Positions 1-5,409 of a stretch of DNA of 5,409 nucleotides are shown piece by piece (positions within the stretch are counted from its first letter, which is position 1; every line of letters starts with the position of its first letter). The notes beneath the pieces were generated by a model. It had not been told where the DNA came from. It worked only from the letters and a program-made list of their open reading frames with translations, and ran no database searches. Made by a program: the position numbers and the translations under genes. Source of the stretch: Actinomycetes bacterium (GTDB lineage Bacteria > Actinomycetota > Actinomycetes > Actinomycetales > Cellulomonadaceae); assembly GCA_023426865.1 (NCBI GenBank), contig JAEZBT010000372.1, positions 1-5,409 of the forward strand, in the 5' to 3' direction.

Positions 1-1001
1 ACCCCGTGCCCGCGGAGGTCCTGCTCGCGCAGCAGCTGCTGGACCCGGCAGCGGTGCCCGTCCGCACCGTCGCCCGCGCCGCCGCCGTCGTCGAGGTGCT
101 CGGCCCGACGTCCGAGCCGCTCGTGCTCGCCTTCGACGCCGACGCCGCGCAGTGGGTGCGCCTCGAGGTGCCCGGGGCATCGACCTCCCTCTCGATGCGT
201 CTGTCCCCGGACGGGCGCACGATCCTGCGCCGGCAGTACACGCCCGAGACGCTCGTCGCCGTCGAGGTCGTGGACCTGGCCACCGGCACCGCGCGTCCCG
301 TGCCGGTGCCCGTGCCGGACGGCCGCGTCGCCGAGGACTGCTGGGCCGACGATGCCGCGTGGGCCTCGAACGGACGGGTCGGTGTCGTCTCGGGCTGTCT
401 CGTCGCCAACCCGGCGCCCGGCCCCGGCTACGCCTACGTCGGGACGGACACCTGGGTGCACGAGGTCGACCTGGCGACCGGCGGCGCACGCGTCGTCGAG
501 CACGTCCAGGAGTCGGCACCGCTCGAGAACAACCTCGCCTACTCCCCCGACGGCCGCTTCCTCGTCTACGGCATCGGGTACGGCCCGCTCGAGGGCGAGG
601 ACGAGGAGTGGGAGACCCTCCGTGTCACGAGCGTCGATGGTTCGGGTGGGGCCCAGGAGCGGTTCATGACGCACATCGTCCGCGGCGACCCGTGGGCCGA
701 CGCACGCACGGTCCTCGCCTGGGACTGGGAGGCAGCGATGACCGACGCGGGCAACCACCACGTGCTCGTCGGTGCCCGGACCGGCGGGTCGACGCCGCTC
801 GGCGTCGAGGGGCTCGTCAACGCACACGGCTTCGTCGGGGGGCGCCTCGTGGCCGATGACGGCCCCTGGTCCCCCGGGACCGCCCAGGTCACCCTCGCGG
901 CGGTCGACCTCGACACCGGGGAGACGCGGCCATGGCTGGCCGTGCCGCACGGCTTCGAGCTCGGCGACGTCAGTGCCGCCAGGGAGGTCGTCGCGCCCTG
1001 A
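1..1001 (+). CDS. TolB/WD40-like beta-propeller protein, 5' end missing
   Basis: This is the C-terminal part of a protein whose frame (first full codon at base 3) is open to the left edge. A GTG at 6-8 is available, but no upstream sequence is visible to support it, so the true start probably lies outside; the frame ends at TGA 999-1001. Numbering from that GTG, propeller-type repeats are visible. Two PD40-like motifs, LSPDGR (66-71) and YSPDGR (179-184), each precede a hydrophobic strand. Three similar strands follow the pattern V-D-L-x-T-G-x-x-R (89-97, 154-162, 300-308). These spaced repeats fit TolB/PD40-type beta-propeller blades, which usually serve as binding platforms and not as enzymes. 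No catalytic motif is visible, and no signal peptide or membrane segment lies in the visible part. A short VPVPVPVP run (98-105 approx.) looks like a linker. The gene converges on ilvD. Function and partner are unknown; the fold assignment is moderately sure. Confidence 0.65.
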   Translation, partial: PVPAEVLLAQQLLDPAAVPVRTVARAAAVVEVLGPTSEPLVLAFDADAAQWVRLEVPGASTSLSMRLSPDGRTILRRQYTPETLVAVEVVDLATGTARPVPVPVPDGRVAEDCWADDAAWASNGRVGVVSGCLVANPAPGPGYAYVGTDTWVHEVDLATGGARVVEHVQESAPLENNLAYSPDGRFLVYGIGYGPLEGEDEEWETLRVTSVDGSGGAQERFMTHIVRGDPWADARTVLAWDWEAAMTDAGNHHVLVGARTGGSTPLGVEGLVNAHGFVGGRLVADDGPWSPGTAQVTLAAVDLDTGETRPWLAVPHGFELGDVSAAREVVAP

Positions 1002-1037
1002 GCCGCCCTCGCGGACGACCGGGCGCCCCGCGGCACC
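1002..1037. terminator. Short convergent intergenic gap with weak dyads
   Basis: Only 36 bases separate two converging stop codons, so any termination signal here must serve both strands or overlap coding sequence. I see GCCGC at 1002-1006 pairing with GCGGC at 1030-1034, an alternative CGCGG/CCGCG pairing (1010-1014 with 1028-1032), and the small palindrome GGGCGCCC at 1021-1028. CCTGAG/CTCAGG (997-1002 with 1037-1042) also pairs and includes both stop codons. No stem is long and there is no T tract. In DNA this GC-rich such short dyads arise easily by chance, so this is only a possible bidirectional terminator. Confidence 0.25.
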
Positions 1038-2756
1038 TCAGGCGAGCACGGCCCCGCGGGACGCCGACTGCACGAGCTTGGCGTACTTCGCGAGCACCCC
1101 GCGCGAGTACCGCGGCGGCAGGGGCGCCCACCCCACGGCCCGCGCGGCCAGCTCCTCGGGGGTCACGAGGAGGTCCAGCGTCCCGTTCGCCACGTCGAGA
1201 CGGATGCGGTCGCCGTCGTGCACGAACGCGATCGGCCCGGCGTCCACCGCCTCCGGCGCGACGTGTCCGACGCACAGGCCCGTGGTCCCCCCCGAGAACC
1301 GGCCGTCGGTGAGCAGCAGCACGCTCTTGCCGAGACCGGCGCCCTTGATCGCACCGGTGATCGCGAGCATCTCGCGCATGCCGGGCCCGCCCTTCGGCCC
1401 CTCGTACCTGATCACGACGACGTCGCCCGGCTGGATCGTGCCGTCCTCGAGCGCGTCCATCGCCGCCCGCTCCCGGTCGAACACCCGCGCCGTGCCCTCG
1501 AAGACGTCCGCGTCGAAGCCCGCGGACTTCACGACCGCACCCTCCGGCGCCAACGACCCGTGCAGGATCGTGATGCCACCGGTCCGGTGGATCGGGTCGT
1601 CGAGCGACCGGAGGATCTTGCCGTCCGGGTCCGGCGGCGCGATGTCCGCGAGGTTCTCCGCCACGGTCCGCCCCGTCACCGTGAGGCAGTCGCCGTGCAG
1701 GAGCCCGGCGTCGAAGAGAGCCTTCATCACGACCGGCACGCCGCCGATCCGGTCGACGTCGTTCATCACGTACCGGCCGAACGGCTTGAGGTCGCCCAGG
1801 TGGGGCACCCGGGCCGCGACGCGGGCGAAGTCGTCGAGCGACAGCTCGACCTCCGCCTCGTGCGCGATCGCGAGCAGGTGCAGGACAGCGTTCGTCGAGC
1901 CGCCGAAGGCCATCACGACGGCGATGGCGTTCTCGAACGCCTCCTTGGTCATGATCTGGCGCGCGGTGATGCCCCGGCGCAGCAGCTCCACGACCGCCTC
2001 GCCCGAGCGCAGCGCGAACTGGTCGCGTCGGCGGTCCGCCGACGGCGGGGCCGCGGAGCCCGGGAGCGACATGCCCATGGCCTCCGCGACCGAGGCCATG
2101 GTGTTGGCGGTGTACATGCCACCGCAGGCGCCCTCGCCCGGGCAGATCGCGCGCTCGATGCGGTCGACGTCGTCGGCGCTCATGAGGCCCCGCGCGCACG
2201 CGCCGACGGCCTCGAAGGCGTCGATGATCGTGACCTCCTTCTCCGTACCGTCGGAGAGCTTGACCCAGCCCGGTGCGATGGACCCGGCGTAGAGGAAGAC
2301 GGCCGCGACGTCCAGGCGCGCCGCCGCCATGAGCATGCCCGGCAGCGACTTGTCGCACCCGGCCAGGAGCACGGCGCCGTCCAGCCGCTCGGCCTGCATG
2401 ACGGTCTCGACGCTGTCGGCGATGATGTCGCGGCTGACCAGGGAGAAGTGCATGCCCTCGTGGCCCATGGAGATCCCGTCGGAGACGGAGATCGTGCCGA
2501 ACTCCAGCGGGAAGCCGCCAGCGGCGTGCACGCCGTTCTTCACGGCCTTGGCGAGGCGGTCCAGCGACAGGTTGCACGGCGTGATCTCGTTCCACGAGCT
2601 CGCGACGCCGATCTGCGGCTTGGCGAAGTCGTCGTCACCCATCCCGACGCCGCGGAGCATGCCGCGCGCCGCGGTCGCCTCCAGGCCGTCGGTGACCTGC
2701 CTCGAGCGCGGCTTGACGTCGGGGGTCGCGGCCGAGGTCCCGGGGGTCGTCGTCAT
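1038..2756 (-). CDS. ilvD: Dihydroxy-acid dehydratase (IlvD), complete
   Basis: IlvD (EC 4.2.1.9) is a cytoplasmic Fe-S enzyme. It dehydrates 2,3-dihydroxy-3-methylbutanoate and 2,3-dihydroxy-3-methylpentanoate to the 2-oxo acids that lead to valine, leucine, isoleucine and pantothenate. At 572 residues it matches the shorter actinobacterial forms (E. coli IlvD is 616). Both IlvD/Edd family signatures are intact: CDKSLPGMLMA at 134-144 and LLTDGRFSGGT at 481-491. The three expected cluster cysteines are C61 (in NEITPCN), C134 and C211 (in GEGACGGMY). D93, D135, K136 (the lysine carbamylated in relatives) and E452 fit the Mg site, and S488 is the likely base. The reading frame is uninterrupted. 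ATG at 2754-2756 is the only credible start, as the next Met (33) would cut into the conserved core; no clear Shine-Dalgarno precedes it. The PCD-VOC gene ends nine bases upstream, so co-transcription is likely. No leader peptide or attenuator is visible. Confidence 0.97.
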   Translation of the reverse strand: MTTTPGTSAATPDVKPRSRQVTDGLEATAARGMLRGVGMGDDDFAKPQIGVASSWNEITPCNLSLDRLAKAVKNGVHAAGGFPLEFGTISVSDGISMGHEGMHFSLVSRDIIADSVETVMQAERLDGAVLLAGCDKSLPGMLMAAARLDVAAVFLYAGSIAPGWVKLSDGTEKEVTIIDAFEAVGACARGLMSADDVDRIERAICPGEGACGGMYTANTMASVAEAMGMSLPGSAAPPSADRRRDQFALRSGEAVVELLRRGITARQIMTKEAFENAIAVVMAFGGSTNAVLHLLAIAHEAEVELSLDDFARVAARVPHLGDLKPFGRYVMNDVDRIGGVPVVMKALFDAGLLHGDCLTVTGRTVAENLADIAPPDPDGKILRSLDDPIHRTGGITILHGSLAPEGAVVKSAGFDADVFEGTARVFDRERAAMDALEDGTIQPGDVVVIRYEGPKGGPGMREMLAITGAIKGAGLGKSVLLLTDGRFSGGTTGLCVGHVAPEAVDAGPIAFVHDGDRIRLDVANGTLDLLVTPEELAARAVGWAPLPPRYSRGVLAKYAKLVQSASRGAVLA

Positions 2757-2765
2757 GACGGGAGT

Positions 2766-3443
2766 CTAGGCACGCCCCTGCCAGGTGCAGACGCACGCCT
2801 CGTTTCCCTCGGGGTCGGCAAGGACCCAGAACGCCGGGGCGGCGGCGTCGCTCACGAGGTGCCCACCCGCGTCGATCGCCGCGCGCACCCGGGCCTCGGC
2901 GACGTCGTGCGGGACGGTGACGTCGAGGTGGATCCGATTCCGCTGCGACCGCGGCGCGTCCATCTGCTGGAACCACACGGCCGGACCGCGGCCGGCGGGG
3001 TCACGCAGCGCAGGAGAGGCGTCCGGCGCTGGCGGCGGCTCGTCCTCGTAGCCGAGCACGGCCTTCCAGAACGGCCGGACCGCACCGATGTCGAGCGCGT
3101 CCACGGCCACCTCGAGCGCCAGCGGCGCGCCCGTGTCCCCCGGCAGGCCGAGCTCGTCGGCGATCGCGCTGATCCGGGCCGCGAGCGCGACGTCCCGCTC
3201 GGTGAGCCCGTTCGCGTCGTGCGACACGAGTGCGACGTGGACGGCCGGGTACCGCAGGTCGACGTCCGGGTGGTGGTTCGCCTCCTCCGCTGCTGCGGCG
3301 ACCCGTTCGACCAGCTCGAGGCCGGCGGCAAAGCTGCCGGTGGTGAACGTGGCGTGCAGCCTGCCCAGCAGGACGCGCCAGTGCCTGGCGTCGACGCGGG
3401 CGGTGACCTCGGAATCGGGGATCACGGTGAGGGCCATGGACAT
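2766..3443 (-). CDS. PCD (pterin carbinolamine dehydratase)-like and VOC domain fusion protein
   Basis: This is a 225-residue protein with two domains. Residues about 1-98 resemble pterin-4a-carbinolamine dehydratase (PCD/DCoH), which dehydrates 4a-hydroxytetrahydropterin during recycling of the aromatic amino acid hydroxylase cofactor. The core motif EEANHHPDVDLRYP (53-66) carries the paired histidines H57 and H58, and SHDANGLTERD (74-84) carries the third active-site histidine, H75, so the catalytic set looks intact. Residues about 106-221 form a glyoxalase-like (VOC) domain: FWKAVLGY (125-132), RIHLDV (170-175) and ADPEGNEACV (209-218). H172 and E215 sit at usual VOC metal-ligand positions. 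This pairing occurs, as I recall, in actinobacteria, but its physiological substrate is unknown to me. ATG at 3443 or 3437 is the likely start. A longer frame from GTG at 3491 would translate through a perfect hairpin, giving an Ala/Gly/Arg-rich leader, and is less likely. Neither ATG has a clear Shine-Dalgarno. ilvD follows after nine bases. Confidence 0.85.
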   Translation of the reverse strand: MSMALTVIPDSEVTARVDARHWRVLLGRLHATFTTGSFAAGLELVERVAAAAEEANHHPDVDLRYPAVHVALVSHDANGLTERDVALAARISAIADELGLPGDTGAPLALEVAVDALDIGAVRPFWKAVLGYEDEPPPAPDASPALRDPAGRGPAVWFQQMDAPRSQRNRIHLDVTVPHDVAEARVRAAIDAGGHLVSDAAAPAFWVLADPEGNEACVCTWQGRA

Positions 3444-3447
3444 GACT

Positions 3448-3491
3448 GTGGCACGGGCCCCTGACGCAAGCGCGCCAGGGGCCCGTGCCAC
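3448..3491 (-). terminator. Perfect 16-bp hairpin between ABC operon and PCD-VOC gene
   Basis: The left arm GTGGCACGGGCCCCTG (3448-3463) is the exact reverse complement of the right arm CAGGGGCCCGTGCCAC (3476-3491). The 12-base centre can extend the stem by three more pairs (3465-3467 with 3472-3474) after one mismatch, leaving a four-base loop, AAGC. It lies downstream of the permease operon on the minus strand, so a terminator is the simplest reading. There is no T tract on either side; U-less hairpin terminators are reported in high-GC actinobacteria. It ends only four bases before the PCD-VOC ATG, so a regulatory role on that gene is also possible. Confidence 0.7.
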
Positions 3492-3496
3492 CAGGC

Positions 3497-3532
3497 GATC
3501 GGGGGCGCAGGAGCGCCACTGTGCCCCCGATC
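3497..3532 (-). terminator. Second hairpin, tandem with the first
   Basis: GATCGGGGGC (3497-3506) pairs perfectly with GCCCCCGATC (3523-3532). Beyond one imperfect pair (3507/3522), CAG (3508-3510) pairs with CTG (3519-3521), leaving an eight-base loop. It begins 22 bases past the MalG-like stop codon on the minus strand and is separated by five bases from the perfect hairpin. This position fits the first of two stacked terminators ending the permease operon. No T tract follows it, so termination is inferred from structure and location only. Confidence 0.55.
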
Positions 3533-3554
3533 CGTTATGGAAACCGCTAGGCCC

Positions 3555-4442
3555 TCAGCCCTTCACCGCACCCTGCAGACCGTTGACGATCTTGTTCTGC
3601 AGCGAGAGGAAGAAGATCAGGGCCGGGATCATCGCCAGCGACGTGTATGCGAACACGCCGACGACGTCGACCGAGTACCGCGTGGAGAAGTCCGCCACAC
3701 CGAGGGGCAGCGTCTTGATGTTGTCGCTGCGCAGGAGCAGCAGCGGCAGCAGGTACGCGTTCCACGAGCCGACGAACGCCAGGACCCCGACCGTGACGGC
3801 GCCCGGTCCGGACAACGGGAGCAGGATCCGCCAGAAGAACCCGATCCGCGAGGCGCCGTCGATGAGCGCCGCCTCCTCGAGCTCCTTGGGCAGAGCGGCC
3901 AGGAACGGCCGCAGGATCACGACCGTCATCGGCAGCGCGAACGCGGCCTGTGGCAGCGCCACGCCCCACCAGGTGTCGCCCCAGCCCAGGTCGTTCGTGA
4001 TCATGATGAACAGCGGGATCACGGCGACCGCGACGGGGAAGAGCAGACCCATCACGAAGACCAGGTACAGCGGCTCACGGAGCTTGAACTGGTACCGCGC
4101 CAGCGGGTAGGCCGCCATGAGGCCGGCGACGACCACGATCGCCGTGGTGATCAGCGCGATCATCGTCGAGTTGAACGCGTAGCCCCAGAACCGGTCCCCC
4201 GTGAGGATGTTCTTGTAGTTGTCGATCGTGAAAACGTCGGGCCAGCCCGACGGGTTGCGCGACAGGTCGGTGTTCGTCCGGAAGCCCGACAGGACTCCGT
4301 AGAGCACGGGACCGACGGTGAGTGCGACGACGAACGCCGCGACCACGTAGACGAGGACGTTCCCCCCGCGACCCGCGCCCGGGCCACGACGGCCGCCCTC
4401 GGCCGGGGCCGACGCGTGACGGGACTCTGTCATGGCGCTCAT
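3555..4442 (-). CDS. Carbohydrate ABC transporter permease, MalG-like (CUT1)
   Basis: This is one of two inner-membrane subunits forming the channel of a CUT1 sugar importer. Its length of 295 residues is typical. Six hydrophobic segments are visible at about 28-53, 88-112, 122-148, 160-182, 211-237 and 260-282. The EAA loop that docks on the ATPase lies between segments 4 and 5: EAALIDGASRIGFFWRILLP (190-209), with the conserved EAA, DG and LP elements. The C-terminal tail NGLQGAVKG fits MalG-type members. The ATG at 4440-4442 overlaps the upstream stop as ATGA, and AGGAAGG (4453-4459 in plus coordinates) lies ten bases before it, which favours this start over Met4 at 4433. The overlap suggests translational coupling with the MalF-like partner. 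The N-terminal 27 residues are a polar Gly/Arg-rich cytoplasmic extension. The substrate cannot be read from the sequence; it is probably an oligosaccharide or another sugar derivative. Confidence 0.95.
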   Translation of the reverse strand: MSAMTESRHASAPAEGGRRGPGAGRGGNVLVYVVAAFVVALTVGPVLYGVLSGFRTNTDLSRNPSGWPDVFTIDNYKNILTGDRFWGYAFNSTMIALITTAIVVVAGLMAAYPLARYQFKLREPLYLVFVMGLLFPVAVAVIPLFIMITNDLGWGDTWWGVALPQAAFALPMTVVILRPFLAALPKELEEAALIDGASRIGFFWRILLPLSGPGAVTVGVLAFVGSWNAYLLPLLLLRSDNIKTLPLGVADFSTRYSVDVVGVFAYTSLAMIPALIFFLSLQNKIVNGLQGAVKG

Positions 4443-5409
4443 CGGGCCGCCACCTTCCTGGCCTTGCGCGGGACGTAGTCGATGGCGTCACGACGGAGCA
4501 CCAGGCGCTGGTACGAGAGGGCGAACACGAGCGCGATCACGAACATGACCACCGAGGCCGCGGATGCGACGCCGATGAGGTTCCGGTCGACACCCCAGGC
4601 GTAGAGGAACGTCGCCATCGTGTTCGTCGACTCGGCCGGTCCGCCACCCGTGAGGATCCAGACCATGTCGAACACCTGGATCGAGCCGATCATCGACAGG
4701 AAGATCCACGTGCGAACGGTGGGACCGAGCAGCGGGATGGTGACGCGCCGCTGGATCTGCCACCACGTCGCACCGTCGATCTGGGCCGCCTCGTTGAGCT
4801 CCTCCGGGACACCGGCCAGGCCGGCGAGGAAGAGCACGATCGCGAGGCCGAGGTACTTCCACGTCAGCACGACCATGACCGCACCGAGGGCGAAGTCCGG
4901 GTCACCGAGGAACCCCTGCTGCGGCGTCGGGATGCCGACGGCGTCGAGCAGCGTCTCCAGCAGGCCGAACTCGGCCTGGAGCATCTGGCGCCAGATGACG
5001 CCGGTCACGACCTCGGAGAGCACCCAGGGCACGAAGACGAGGGTGCGCAGGACGTTGCGGCCGCGGATCTTCCGGTTGAGCAGGAGGGCGATCGCCAGGC
5101 CCAGCGGGAGCTGGATGACGATCGACAGCACCACGATGATGAGGTTGTGCCAGAGGGCACCCTGGAAGACGTCATTCCCGAGCACGTACTCGAAGTTGTC
5201 CGTGCCCACGAACCGGTCCATGGGGCCGTAGCCCCGCCAGTTGTACAGGGAGTACTGGATGGCCTTGAACACCGGCCATACCACGAACCCCAGGAACACC
5301 ACGAGGGCCGGCGTCACGAAGAACGCGATCTCAAGTCCCTTGCGGAGGCCAGGTCTCGTCCCGCGCCGCCCCGCCCGCGCCGGGGCCGCCGGCAGCACCT
5401 GGGTGCTGC
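4439..5409 (-). CDS. Carbohydrate ABC transporter permease, MalF-like (CUT1), extreme N-terminus probably missing
   Basis: This is the partner channel subunit of the CUT1 sugar importer. Numbering from a GTG at 5396-5398 gives 319 residues, a usual length for family members that lack the long periplasmic loop of E. coli MalF. Hydrophobic segments lie at about 22-44, 83-107, 115-137, 168-192, 221-246 and 271-295. The ATPase-docking EAA loop is NEAAQIDGATWWQIQRRVTI (202-221), followed by PLLGP. The motif VWILTGGGPAESTNT (246-260) is typical of the family. The 11 bases visible before the GTG contain no Shine-Dalgarno and the frame stays open, so the true start probably lies just past the right edge. 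The stop codon (4439-4441) overlaps the MalG-like start. The gene order fits a binding protein-MalF-MalG operon, with the binding protein expected upstream, outside the window. Confidence 0.94.
   Translation of the reverse strand, partial: STQVLPAAPARAGRRGTRPGLRKGLEIAFFVTPALVVFLGFVVWPVFKAIQYSLYNWRGYGPMDRFVGTDNFEYVLGNDVFQGALWHNLIIVVLSIVIQLPLGLAIALLLNRKIRGRNVLRTLVFVPWVLSEVVTGVIWRQMLQAEFGLLETLLDAVGIPTPQQGFLGDPDFALGAVMVVLTWKYLGLAIVLFLAGLAGVPEELNEAAQIDGATWWQIQRRVTIPLLGPTVRTWIFLSMIGSIQVFDMVWILTGGGPAESTNTMATFLYAWGVDRNLIGVASAASVVMFVIALVFALSYQRLVLRRDAIDYVPRKARKVAAR
4453..4459 (-). promoter_or_regulatory. Ribosome binding site of the MalG-like permease gene
   Basis: The minus strand reads AGGAAGG here, ten bases before the ATG at 4442, inside the last codons of the MalF-like gene. 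It decides the start: the alternative ATG at 4433 would be 19 bases away. With the ATGA overlap, both re-initiation by terminating ribosomes and independent loading are possible. Confidence 0.6.

Noticed and set aside
296..320. Short direct repeat around CCGTGCCGGTGCCCGTGCC
   Set aside because: It encodes a Val-Pro run in the propeller protein, a simple low-complexity linker with no sign of a mobile or regulatory repeat.
2075..2101. Inverted repeat CCATGGCCTC / GAGGCCATGG with a seven-base loop
   Set aside because: It lies inside ilvD, where the conserved residues M-A-S-V-A-E-A-M explain both arms through repeated Met-Ala and Glu-Ala codons.
970..2595. Minus-strand open frame of 541 codons overlapping ilvD in another frame
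   Set aside because: It is Arg/Gly/Ala-rich, matches nothing, and shares its DNA with the well-supported ilvD frame.
1218..3464. Very long plus-strand open frame (748 codons) opposite ilvD and the PCD-VOC gene
   Set aside because: Its translation is rich in Arg, Asp, Val, Ala and Gly with no recognisable domain. It lies antisense to two genes with clear family motifs. Long antisense open frames are normal in very GC-rich coding DNA.
3536..3550. TATGGAAACCGCTAG resembling half of a LacI-family operator
   Set aside because: Only one half-site (TGGAAACC) is present; there is no matching GGTTTCCA. It lies just past the end of the permease operon, not in front of it.
3444..3554. Search for a minus-strand promoter for the PCD-VOC/ilvD pair
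   Set aside because: No convincing pair of -35 and TANNNT-like -10 boxes at suitable spacing was found; ATAACG near 3533-3538 is too weak alone to report.

Overview
The window is GC-rich, has strong G/C bias at third codon positions and is densely packed, which points to a high-GC actinobacterium. The gene content fits Micrococcales such as the Cellulomonas group, but that placement is an inference and not a sequence match. I see no RNA genes, insertion sequences, CRISPR arrays, phage genes or pseudogenes. No gene-free stretch reaches 300 bases; the longest is about 110 bases (3444-3554).

Layout from left to right. Bases 1-1001 (+) hold the 3' part of a TolB/WD40-like beta-propeller protein that enters from outside the window. 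It converges on ilvD (1038-2756, -), a complete dihydroxy-acid dehydratase of branched-chain amino acid and pantothenate synthesis. Nine bases upstream of ilvD on the same strand lies a two-domain protein (2766-3443, -), in which a pterin-4a-carbinolamine dehydratase-like domain is fused to a glyoxalase-like (VOC) domain. The two genes could share a transcript. Bases 3444-3554 carry two consecutive hairpins, one of them a perfect 16-bp stem. Beyond them, from 3555 to the right edge (-), are two overlapping genes for the paired membrane subunits of a CUT1-type carbohydrate ABC importer: a MalG-like permease (3555-4442) and a MalF-like permease (4439 to the edge). They share an ATGA stop/start overlap.

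How the parts work together. The two permeases form one heterodimeric sugar channel. The solute-binding protein would be expected upstream, beyond the right edge. No ATPase gene follows the permeases, so the ATPase is probably shared and encoded elsewhere (MsiK-like), as is common for actinobacterial CUT1 importers. The hairpins probably end that operon. ilvD is housekeeping biosynthesis, and its close linkage to the PCD-VOC fusion has no obvious biochemical reason.

Most of the window is ordinary. The points most worth a second look are the PCD-VOC fusion and the large perfect hairpin ending four bases before its likely start codon. I found no convincing evidence of an undescribed multi-gene system.
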